From Massiliimalia sp964370215 (GTDB lineage: Bacteria > Bacillota > Clostridia > Oscillospirales > Ruminococcaceae), in the NCBI GenBank assembly GCA_964370215.1, contig CAYJIM010000098.1:1-5222 (forward strand): 5,222 nucleotides of DNA, in the 5' to 3' direction. Shown piece by piece: positions 1-5,016 of this stretch. The position numbers and the translations under genes were made by a program. Positions within the stretch are counted from its first letter, which is position 1. Each line of letters begins with the position of its first letter. Below the pieces are notes generated by a model, which saw only the letters and a list, made by a program, of their open reading frames with translations, was not told the DNA's origin and searched no databases.

Positions 1-34
1 CTCCGGTGGTGTGGTTGGGGTACCCTCCGGTGGT
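1..34. repeat. Short direct repeat in the Pro-rich coding segment
   Basis: The 10-mer ctccggtggt occurs at 1-10 and again at 25-34, 24 bases apart and therefore in frame. On the coding (minus) strand it encodes the PPE units of the secreted protein. It may be the edge of a longer Pro-rich repeat array lying outside the window. Confidence 0.5.
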
Positions 35-180
35 ATACCACCATCGCCATTGATGACAATCGAATTGGCACTCATTGTCTGAGCAAATACGCTGATGGTC
101 GCACCGGTAAAGGAAGTACTCCAAATACATACCGCAACGAGCATCACCCAAGCAAAAATTTTCCTATGTTTTCCTTTCAT
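1..180 (-). CDS. Secreted protein with Pro-rich N-terminus, 5' part only
   Basis: The frame is open from the ATG at 180-178 to the window edge (60 codons, no stop), so only the N-terminus is seen. It reads MKGKHRKIFAWVMLVAVC, then a polar stretch and VFAQ. This is a classic signal peptide: a basic n-region (K2, K4, R6, K7), a hydrophobic core at about residues 8-20, and a possible signal peptidase I site after VFA (about residue 33). The mature start is Ser/Asn rich and passes into a Pro/Glu/Thr segment in which PPEG-type units recur (about 50-60). A ribosome binding site AGGGGG lies at 193-188, 7 nt before this ATG. An in-frame ATG at 186-184 is only 1 nt from it and is a poorer choice. The function is unknown. 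A cell-wall or extracellular protein is likely. Whether it ends in a sortase motif for the nearby sortase cannot be seen here. Confidence 0.75.
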   Translation of the reverse strand, partial: MKGKHRKIFAWVMLVAVCIWSTSFTGATISVFAQTMSANSIVINGDGGIPPEGTPTTPPE

Positions 181-252
181 GATCATTCCCCCTGTTTATG
201 GACAGAAATAGATGTTTTCGTGGTAACCTAGGGAGGTCAACTACTCTTTATT

Positions 253-282
253 ATTATACCATGCTGCAAAGAACCCTGTAAA
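253..282 (-). promoter_or_regulatory. Sigma-A promoter of the secreted-protein gene
   Basis: On the minus strand the -35 box is TTTACA (282-277, 5 of 6 consensus). The spacer is 18 nt and the -10 box is TATAAT (258-253, 6 of 6). A TGn extension sits directly before the -10 (TGGTATAAT). Transcription would start near 246, leaving a leader of about 65 nt before the ATG at 180. Confidence 0.7.
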
Positions 283-286
283 TGCT

Positions 287-328
287 AAAAGGGGCAATTG
301 CTTTTTTTCAGCAATTGCCCCTTTTTTT
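287..328. terminator. Perfect 16-bp hairpin, probable (bidirectional) terminator
   Basis: The arm at 287-302 is exactly complementary to 310-325, with a 7-nt loop (303-309) and a GC block GGGGC/GCCCC at the base. On the plus strand a T run follows (322-328). On the minus strand the stem is followed by TTTTAGCATTT. Both neighbouring genes are on the minus strand, so its job is most likely to end the sulfatase transcript (stop at 455) before the next promoter, whose -35 begins 5 nt beyond the stem. Confidence 0.75.
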
Positions 329-454
329 CTCTGTATTTTTATTGCGGTATAGCTACCACACCAAAGTAATTTTCAACAACCTAAAAAATTTTCTACTTTT
401 TCACTGGGATACAATATAAGATTGATGCGTTTTCTTTGGGCGTTCCACTCTTTT

Positions 455-1930
455 TTATTCAAAATCTTTCGCTTCTTCTTTCAGGCGATAGAGTTCTTGT
501 TTCAATGTTGCCTGAATTTCTGCATAATCGGGATGATCATACACATTTTTCAGTTCTTTGCTATCACTTGTCAGGTCAAAGAGTTCCCAAGCCGGTTGTT
601 TTGGCTCGTCAATGGCACCACTTTTACCGAGTGCTTCGCCATAATAATAGATGAGCTTATAGTCGGTGGTACGCACCCCATAATGCGACCAAACATAGTG
701 GTCAGCAAGATGCATCCAGTAACGGTAGTACATCGAAGTACGCAGGTCGGGGGCGCTTTCCTCTTCCAACAGACGACGGAAGGAATGCCCTTGCATATCC
801 TCAGGACTTTCCACCCCTGCATAATCCAAAAATGTTTTAGCAAAGTCAAGGTTCAAAATCATTTGGTCATTGACCGAGCCTGCTTTGATGACCCCAGGAT
901 ATTGGATGATAAACGGCATCCGCAAGGATTCTTCGTACATAAAGCGCTTATCAAACCAACCGTGATCCCCTAAGTAAAACCCTTGGTCAGAGGTGTAAAT
1001 GACAATGGTGTCCTCTTCGATGCCCTCTTCACTCAAGCAGTCGAGCACTTTGCCCACATTGTCGTCCACACAAGCGACACAGCGCAAGTAGTCCTTCATA
1101 TAACGTTGGTATTTGAAGTTTTTCAATTCCGCATAGGAGGAAAAGCTGACCGGCACCCCTGTTTCCAATGGCGTGAGGGTATACCCTTCCAAACTATCCG
1201 GTGTTTCAACATGATCGTCCAACACTTTACCGGCAGGCATTTCGACCTTCAAGTCACGGTAGGAAAGGTCCGACTCAATGGTCATCTGCGCTTCTCTTGC
1301 CGCATCGCAACGGGTCTCATAATCGTCGTCAAAAGTTTCGGGGAGCGGCAGTTCGATATCCTTGTACAGATCCTTATACTTGTCGCTCGGTTCCCAACTG
1401 CGGTGAGGGGCTTTGTGGTGACACATCAGCATAAAGGGTTTTGTCTTGTCGCGATTTTTGATGAAGTCGACCGAAAGGTCACCGATGATGTCGGTGGCAT
1501 ACCCTTTGATCACCTTGTCTTCGCCATTTTCACGCATGATTGGATCAAAATAAAAGCCTTGTCCGTGCAGCACATTGTAATAGTCAAAACCGGTCGGATC
1601 GGCATTGCCACCAATCCCCAAATGCCACTTACCGACGATCCCTGTTTGATAGCCTGCCTGTTGCAATAGCTTTGGCATGGTCTGTTGTCTGCCATCCAAT
1701 TCATCACACAGTGTCATTACCCCATTGAGATGGCTGTGCTTACCTGTCAAAATAACTGCTCTAGAAGGGGCGCAAATGGAATTTGTGCAAAAGCAATTGT
1801 CGAACCGCATCCCGTTGTTTGCAATGCGATCCATGTGGGGGGTTTGATTGACCTTACTACCATAACAACTCATTGCATGAGCGGCATGGTCATCAGTCAT
1901 AATGAAGAGAATATTGGGTTGCTTTTTCAT
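455..1930 (-). CDS. Type I (S1, Cys-type) sulfatase, GlcNAc-6-sulfatase-like
   Basis: This gene encodes a full-length alkaline-phosphatase-fold sulfatase of 491 residues, expected to hydrolyse a sulfate ester on a sugar. The metal-binding start NILFIMTDDH has D13 and D14. The sulfatase signature CAPSR has C53, the residue converted to formylglycine, and R57. GKWHLG (100-105) supplies K101 and H103. HHKAPH is at 171-176. YTSDQG (312-317) supplies D315, followed by GDHG and K328. A C-terminal subdomain with WELFDL and a helical tail (about 448-490) is typical. The FDKRFMYEES segment resembles N-acetylglucosamine-6-/mucin-desulfating sulfatases, but the substrate is inference. There is no signal peptide, so the enzyme should be cytoplasmic and act on imported sugars. 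A Cys-type enzyme in an anaerobe needs a radical-SAM maturase (anSME), which is not in this window. Possible ribosome binding sites are AGGAAAGGA (1950-1942, 11 nt from the ATG) and AGGT (1940-1937, 6 nt). Confidence 0.93.
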   Translation of the reverse strand: MKKQPNILFIMTDDHAAHAMSCYGSKVNQTPHMDRIANNGMRFDNCFCTNSICAPSRAVILTGKHSHLNGVMTLCDELDGRQQTMPKLLQQAGYQTGIVGKWHLGIGGNADPTGFDYYNVLHGQGFYFDPIMRENGEDKVIKGYATDIIGDLSVDFIKNRDKTKPFMLMCHHKAPHRSWEPSDKYKDLYKDIELPLPETFDDDYETRCDAAREAQMTIESDLSYRDLKVEMPAGKVLDDHVETPDSLEGYTLTPLETGVPVSFSSYAELKNFKYQRYMKDYLRCVACVDDNVGKVLDCLSEEGIEEDTIVIYTSDQGFYLGDHGWFDKRFMYEESLRMPFIIQYPGVIKAGSVNDQMILNLDFAKTFLDYAGVESPEDMQGHSFRRLLEEESAPDLRTSMYYRYWMHLADHYVWSHYGVRTTDYKLIYYYGEALGKSGAIDEPKQPAWELFDLTSDSKELKNVYDHPDYAEIQATLKQELYRLKEEAKDFE

Positions 1931-1959
1931 CTTACTACCTGTCCTTTCCTGATACCTTT

Positions 1960-1987
1960 ATTTTACAAAACCCCTGTCTCATCGCAA
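1960..1987 (-). promoter_or_regulatory. Possible weak promoter of the sulfatase gene
   Basis: On the minus strand TTGCGA (1987-1982, 4 of 6) and TAAAAT (1965-1960, 5 of 6) are 16 nt apart. This would give a leader of about 22 nt before the ATG at 1930. The boxes overlap the putative sortase terminator, so readthrough from the sortase gene is an alternative. The match is modest. Confidence 0.3.
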
Positions 1988-2015
1988 AACACAAAGAGTG
2001 CGCTTAAGACAGGGG
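1961..2015 (-). terminator. Probable terminator after the sortase gene
   Basis: CCCCTGTCT (1971-1979) is complementary to AGACAGGGG (2007-2015). Inside the 27-nt gap CGCA (1983-1986) pairs with TGCG (1999-2002), giving a two-part stem. On the minus strand the GGGG base is followed by TTTTGT. It lies 19 nt beyond the sortase stop codon. The long internal loop and short T run make this a moderate call. Confidence 0.5.
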
Positions 2016-2033
2016 CTATCGAATACCAATGGA

Positions 2034-2822
2034 TTAGGGTGTGTCGGTGGGATCTTCCTCCCAAGGGATGAGTTTACCGACCAAAATATAGCGTGCTTCA
2101 TCATAGTCGTACATACAGGTGTACAAACTGATGAGACGATCTTCAGGATAAAGCTCCAATCCGCTATCAAAGGTAGACTGCGCTTTGATGTCTGCGGCAT
2201 ACTGCATGAATTCTTCATCGGTATTGTAATTGGTGTGCAAAATTTGGTAACCGTCAGACATATAACCGGCAACCAGTTCAATATAATAGTTTTGGGTCGG
2301 GGTGGCGTAATAGAGTACAGGGTGTGCTTCATAATAAGCTTGATCATGGTATAGATCCAGATCCCCAAACATCGATCCGTTTCGCATATGATGCCCGTAA
2401 ATAAAGGTATTTTGATCGGTCATCGCCGCTTGGTTGGTGAACTCCATAAAAAGAGCCCCCATATTGTTTTGTTCTCCACTGAATAAGTGGTTCATATAAT
2501 AGTCGTTGTCGGTGCCCTGTACAATGGGATAATTGAGCACGCTGTCGGGCCCATAAATCCACCCCACGGTATCGGGGTTTTGGGAAAGTAGTGTGTCAAA
2601 CTGTACTTCAATGGGAAACTGGGTGACTTCACCCTGCTGGGTTTCGGTTGTCGGTGCAACAACTTGGGTTGCTTCACTGATACTTTCATAACTGTCATCG
2701 CCGGTCACATACATCAGCAGTTCCTGTACAAGCAAAATTCCGCTGACAATAAATACTACCAAAAAAGCAATCAAAGCAATTGCCAAAATCGTTTTCTTTC
2801 GCTTCGCCGATCCTGTTGCCAC
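2034..2822 (-). CDS. srtB: Class B sortase (cell-wall transpeptidase)
   Basis: This is a membrane-anchored cysteine transpeptidase that cleaves a C-terminal sorting motif and links the protein to peptidoglycan. From the chosen GTG start it has 262 residues. A basic stretch (AKRKK, about 5-10) precedes a single membrane anchor (about 11-38), so the catalytic domain faces outward. Catalytic residues are visible: H144 in IYGHHM, C236 in ISLYTC, and R244 eight residues later in DEARY. The GWIYGPDS and NYPIVQG segments are typical of class B. The open frame extends upstream to an ATG at 2885, but a near-consensus promoter (2881-2853) lies inside that extension, so translation cannot normally start there. 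The GTG at 2822-2820 follows a GAAAGAGAG purine tract by 9 nt. Class B enzymes often serve few substrates. None is visible complete here; the secreted protein at the left edge is only a candidate. A terminator-like hairpin follows. Confidence 0.92.
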   Translation of the reverse strand: MATGSAKRKKTILAIALIAFLVVFIVSGILLVQELLMYVTGDDSYESISEATQVVAPTTETQQGEVTQFPIEVQFDTLLSQNPDTVGWIYGPDSVLNYPIVQGTDNDYYMNHLFSGEQNNMGALFMEFTNQAAMTDQNTFIYGHHMRNGSMFGDLDLYHDQAYYEAHPVLYYATPTQNYYIELVAGYMSDGYQILHTNYNTDEEFMQYAADIKAQSTFDSGLELYPEDRLISLYTCMYDYDEARYILVGKLIPWEEDPTDTP

Positions 2823-2852
2823 AACATCACGCTCTCTTTCGTTAATGTTTCC

Positions 2853-2881
2853 ATTATACCACGCTTGCCCTCTTTTGACAA
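2853..2881 (-). promoter_or_regulatory. Sigma-A promoter of the sortase gene
   Basis: On the minus strand the -35 is TTGTCA (2881-2876, 5 of 6), the spacer is 17 nt, and the -10 is TATAAT (2858-2853, 6 of 6) with a TGn extension (TGGTATAAT). The start point would be near 2846, about 24 nt before the GTG start. This places the ATG at 2885 upstream of transcription and decides the start codon. Confidence 0.75.
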
Positions 2882-2936
2882 CCAAAACACCTCAATTTCA
2901 CCACTTTTTTGCACAATGTTTGCGTTACAATTTTAC

Positions 2937-2965
2937 TTGACAATCAACGGGATTTACGGTATGAT
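2937..2965 (+). promoter_or_regulatory. Sigma-A promoter of the mntP operon
   Basis: TTGACA (2937-2942, 6 of 6), a 17-nt spacer and TATGAT (2960-2965, 5 of 6) form a near-ideal promoter. Transcription would begin near 2972, leaving a leader of about 125 nt. It is divergent from the sortase promoter, with 55 nt between the two -35 boxes. Confidence 0.75.
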
Positions 2966-2977
2966 TAGGTACTGTAA
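2954..2977. promoter_or_regulatory. Inverted repeat over the mntP -10, candidate operator
   Basis: TTACGGTA (2954-2961) and TACTGTAA (2970-2977) are inverted with 7 of 8 bases matching and an 8-nt gap. The repeat covers the -10 box and the start site. A dimeric repressor bound here would block the promoter. The family is unknown; a metal sensor such as an MntR/DtxR relative is possible from the gene context only. Confidence 0.45.
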
Positions 2978-3096
2978 TGACAACAGGATTTTACGACCAT
3001 TGACATCAGATGGTCGGCTCTATAAGAGGGGACTTATTTGTGCAGCTACAAATAAGTCCTTCTATCTGCAATCACGCTATAAAAAGGAGAGATTTT
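2972..3096 (+). promoter_or_regulatory. Structured 5' leader of mntP, class not recognised
   Basis: The leader between the predicted start site and the TTG start holds two clear hairpins. One pairs CGACCAT (2994-3000) with ATGGTCG (3010-3016) around a 9-nt loop. The other pairs 3030-3041 with 3048-3059 (12 bp, 6-nt loop). No T run follows the second, so it is not an intrinsic terminator. A third, exclusive pairing is possible: TCCTT plus TAT (3057-3065) with ATA plus AAGGA (3079-3088), which would mask the ribosome binding site. The conserved GGGGAGUAG of the yybP-ykoY manganese riboswitch, common before mntP, is not seen. Leader control is inference. Confidence 0.45.
3084..3091 (+). promoter_or_regulatory. 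Ribosome binding site fixing the mntP TTG start
   Basis: AAGGAGAG lies at 3084-3091; its AGGAG core (3085-3089) is 7 nt before the TTG at 3097. No comparable site precedes the ATG at 3010, which is buried in a hairpin arm. Confidence 0.8.
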
Positions 3097-3660
3097 TTGA
3101 GTTTTTGGGCATTGCTGTTGACAGCGATAGCACTTTCTATGGATGCATTTGCCGTATCTATTTGTAAAGGGCTTGCCATGCGTCGGATCAACTGGAAAGG
3201 CATGCTCCTCTGTGGGGTGTATTTCGGCTTTTTTCAGGCATTGATGCCACTCATTGGCTACTTATTGGGACAGAGTTTTCAGTCTTTCATCGATTCGTTC
3301 GACCACTGGCTCGCATTCGGTTTGCTCGCACTCATCGGTGCAAACATGATCAAAGAGTCCTTTTCTAAAGAAGAAGACGACCCAAATGACAAAACCGACT
3401 GCAAAACGATGCTGCTGCTTGCCATTGCAACCAGCATCGATGCACTTGCCGCCGGTGTCAGCTTTGCATTTGTTGGGGTGGATATTCTGCCCACCATTGC
3501 TTTGATCGGAGCAATCACCTTTGTTGTATCAGTCATCGGGGTACGCATCGGTCACGCCGTTGGTGAAAAATTCAAAGCAAAAGCGGAATTTGTCGGTGGC
3601 GTGGTGCTCATTTTCATGGGAATCAATATTTTAGCGGAACAGTATCGGTGGTTTGGATAG
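3097..3660 (+). CDS. mntP: MntP-family manganese efflux pump
   Basis: This is a small integral membrane exporter that removes excess Mn2+ from the cytoplasm. With the TTG start it has 187 residues, close to the family's usual 185-190, and begins MSFWALLLTAIALSMDAFAVS as family members do. The longer frame from the ATG at 3010 adds 29 non-conserved residues that overlap leader hairpins. The two related halves each carry the hallmark acidic membrane motif: SMDAFAVS with D16 and SIDALAAG with D115. The GFFQ motif (44-47) is present. About six membrane segments are expected, with an acidic loop (about 91-101, KEEDDPNDKTD) between the halves. The stop is 28 nt before the next gene, so the two are probably co-transcribed. 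An inverted repeat over the promoter and a structured leader suggest tight control. Metal specificity is taken from the family. Confidence 0.93.
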   Translation: MSFWALLLTAIALSMDAFAVSICKGLAMRRINWKGMLLCGVYFGFFQALMPLIGYLLGQSFQSFIDSFDHWLAFGLLALIGANMIKESFSKEEDDPNDKTDCKTMLLLAIATSIDALAAGVSFAFVGVDILPTIALIGAITFVVSVIGVRIGHAVGEKFKAKAEFVGGVVLIFMGINILAEQYRWFG

Positions 3661-3688
3661 GTAAATGTATTACATGGAGGAATTTTAA

Positions 3689-4639
3689 ATGGATTTATTA
3701 CTACAAGTATTTTTATTGGCGTTGGGCTTTTTCTTGCTCAGCAAAGGTGCAGACTTTTTTGTTGATGGCGCAGGTGGCATTGCCGACAAATTCCGGGTAC
3801 CTCAACTGGTCATCGGTCTGACCATCGTGGCATTTGGCACCAGTGCACCGGAAGCGGCAATCAGCATCAACGCAGGGTTGCAGGGCAGTGCCGGCATTTC
3901 CATCGGCAACGTGCTCGGCAGTAACATCTTGAACATCTTACTTATTTTAGGATTGACCGCCTTGATCATTCCTTTAAAAATACAAAGTTCGACATTGAAA
4001 AAGGAAATCCCATTTACCTTGATCATCAGCATCATTCTAGCAGTGATGGGGTTGGTGTTCGGACAACTCAACTGGATCGCAGGGCTGATTTTATGGGGAC
4101 TGTTCATTCTTTTCTTTGTCTACCTCATTCGCCTGTCCAAAGAAAATGCCGCAGAGTTTGAAAAGGACGACGACAAGCCCAACAACGAAAATGTGTTGAA
4201 ACTCATACTCATGACACTCGGTGGGATGGCCGCCATCATTGTCGGCAGTAACTTTGCTGTCAACAGCGCCACCGCGCTTGCCGAAGCCATCGGCATCAGC
4301 GACCGCATCATCGGCCTGACCGTTGTCGCTTTTGGTACTTCTCTGCCGGAATTGATCACCTCGGTTACAGCGGCACGTAAGGGCAGTGCCGATATTGCCA
4401 TCGGCAACATCATCGGGAGCAATATTTTCAACATCCTGTTTGTGCTTGGCACCACCTCGCTCATCACCACCATTCCATACGGACAGGAGTTTTTGGTGGA
4501 CAGCATCATCGCAGTGGTTGCCGTGGCCTTACTGCTCATTTGTGTCCTGCCAAAACGAAAACTTACCCGTGTTGGCGGGGGCATCCTCCTCGCCTCTTAT
4601 GTGGGGTATTTTGTGTATCTCCTACTCGGCACTGCATAG
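3689..4639 (+). CDS. CaCA-family Na+(H+)/Ca2+ exchanger (YrbG-like)
   Basis: This is a 316-residue membrane antiporter, expected to export Ca2+ or a similar divalent ion in exchange for Na+ or H+. The two inverted alpha repeats are complete. Repeat 1 has GLTIVAFGTSAPE (43-55) with E55, and GNVLGSNILN (73-82). Repeat 2 has GLTVVAFGTSLPE (209-221) with E221, and GNIIGSNIFN (239-248). These Glu and Asn residues form the ion sites in the family. About ten membrane segments are expected, split by an acidic cytoplasmic loop (about 150-168, EKDDDKPNNEN). The length suits bacterial YrbG/CaxA-type members without regulatory domains. GGAGG at 3676-3680 is 8 nt before the ATG. It follows mntP by 28 nt with no terminator between, and a strong terminator lies beyond it at 4816-4848. 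The ion pair (Ca2+, possibly Mn2+; Na+ or H+) cannot be read from sequence. Confidence 0.93.
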   Translation: MDLLLQVFLLALGFFLLSKGADFFVDGAGGIADKFRVPQLVIGLTIVAFGTSAPEAAISINAGLQGSAGISIGNVLGSNILNILLILGLTALIIPLKIQSSTLKKEIPFTLIISIILAVMGLVFGQLNWIAGLILWGLFILFFVYLIRLSKENAAEFEKDDDKPNNENVLKLILMTLGGMAAIIVGSNFAVNSATALAEAIGISDRIIGLTVVAFGTSLPELITSVTAARKGSADIAIGNIIGSNIFNILFVLGTTSLITTIPYGQEFLVDSIIAVVAVALLLICVLPKRKLTRVGGGILLASYVGYFVYLLLGTA

Positions 4640-4848
4640 CCGGTAGCACCGGCGGGCATTTGACCGAGCACTCATCACACGGAATGCCCGTCCACGATGT
4701 GGCACGGTAAGATCGCATCTGTTATAAAAGTTTTGTTCACTTTTTCAAAAGTGACGGGTTTGGGTGGAGCCCAAGGTCTTGATTGCCGTTAGGCAATTCT
4801 CAAACGTTAGTATTTAAGGGATTTGATCATAGATCAAATCCCTTTTTT
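4639..4848 (+). repeat. Composite multi-hairpin repeat, left copy
   Basis: This non-coding unit directly overlaps the last base of the exchanger stop codon. Hairpins in order are: GCCGGT/ACCGGC with AGC loop (4639-4653); GGGCATT/AATGCCC (4654-4660 with 4683-4689); CCGTCCAC/GTGG-ACGG with one bulge (4688-4707); TCACTTTT/AAAAGTGA (4737-4754); TTGGG/CCCAA (4760-4774); TTGCC/GGCAA (4783-4796); and a 13-bp terminator stem (4816-4844) with a T run. A diverged copy in the opposite orientation is at 4985-5219 and keeps the same order of stems. Identical blocks include CACGGAATG, CCGTCCACGA, AAGTTTTGTTC, CTTTTTCAAAAG and CAAATCCCTTTTTT. It carries no gene. Confidence 0.8.
4816..4848 (+). terminator. 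Intrinsic terminator of the mntP-exchanger operon
   Basis: AAGGGATTTGATC (4816-4828) pairs perfectly with 4832-4844 around the loop ata, followed by T to 4848. It is the last module of the left repeat copy, so the repeat appears to supply the operon's terminator. Confidence 0.85.
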
Positions 4849-4860
4849 GCTGCAATAAAT

Positions 4861-4889
4861 GGCGGACAGGCATGGGAGCCTGTCCCTAC
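4861..4889 (-). repeat. Short palindromic repeat (GTAGGG...TCCGC type)
   Basis: On the minus strand it runs from GTAGGGACAGG to TCCGCC. GGACAGGC (4864-4871) pairs with GCCTGTCC (4878-4885) around a 6-nt loop. It has the same borders as the element at 4912-4936 but points the other way. It is REP-like and non-coding. Confidence 0.65.
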
Positions 4890-4911
4890 AGATTCATGTT
4901 TTCATTGTGCG

Positions 4912-4936
4912 GTAGGGGCGACCTTTGGTCGTCCGC
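4912..4936 (+). repeat. Short palindromic repeat (GTAGGG...TCCGC type)
   Basis: It runs from GTAGGGGCGACC to GTCCGC. GGGCGACC (4916-4923) pairs with GGTCGTCC (4927-4934), including one G-T pair, around ttt. It is the partner of the 4861-4889 element: the borders are alike, the stem sequence differs, and the orientation is opposite. Confidence 0.65.
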
Positions 4937-4984
4937 AACACCCGCCGGTGCTACCGGTGCGGCAACAACAGCGGATTTCACCCG

Positions 4985-5016
4985 AAAAAAGGGATTTGGT
5001 TTTCACCAAATCCCTT
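4985..5016 (-). terminator. Intrinsic terminator facing left, from the right repeat
   Basis: On the minus strand AAGGGATTTGGT (5016-5005) pairs with ACCAAATCCCTT (5000-4989) around the GNRA loop GAAA, followed by six T (4990-4985). It would end a minus-strand transcript entering from beyond the right edge. Confidence 0.8.

Larger units (their letters stand above)
4640..4957. repeat. 17-bp perfect inverted repeat bounding 318 bp
   Basis: CCGGTAGCACCGGCGGG at 4640-4656 recurs exactly, inverted, at 4941-4957. Each arm is itself a small hairpin (CCGGT/ACCGG with a 3-nt loop). The pair bounds the left composite repeat and both short palindromes. No clear target-site duplication flanks it, so a mobile unit is not proven. 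Confidence 0.6.

Noticed and set aside
125..135. Lipoprotein lipobox around Cys18 of the left-edge protein
   Set aside because: The residues before the Cys are VAV. The -1 position lacks the Gly, Ala or Ser that signal peptidase II needs, so a type I signal peptide fits better.
222..240. Imperfect palindrome AACCT-AGGG-AGGTC before the secreted gene
   Set aside because: Only about five bases per arm match and it lies downstream of the promoter in the leader, so it is too weak to call an operator.
422..1669. Plus-strand open frames at 422-973 and 983-1669
   Set aside because: They lie antisense to the sulfatase, whose catalytic motifs prove the minus-strand frame. Their translations are not recognisable and they have no convincing ribosome binding sites.
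1685..2368. Open frames at 1685-2071 (+), 1998-2354 (+) and 1979-2368 (-)
   Set aside because: They are shadows of the sulfatase and sortase genes in other frames and contain no domain-like sequence.
3030..3059. Attenuator-type intrinsic terminator in the mntP leader
   Set aside because: The stem is strong, but TTCTATCTG follows instead of a T run.
2972..3096. yybP-ykoY manganese riboswitch
   Set aside because: It was expected before mntP, but I cannot find its conserved GGGGAGUAG and GCAAGACC-type segments. A covariance-model search would settle it.
2664..3167. Plus-strand open frame of 167 codons
   Set aside because: It crosses the sortase 5' end, both divergent promoters, the leader and the start of mntP in a different frame, so it cannot be a gene alongside these.
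3802..4584. Minus-strand frames at 3802-4107 and 4120-4584
   Set aside because: They are antisense to the exchanger and arise from its regular codon use. They are rich in Met, Pro and Ser without any motif.
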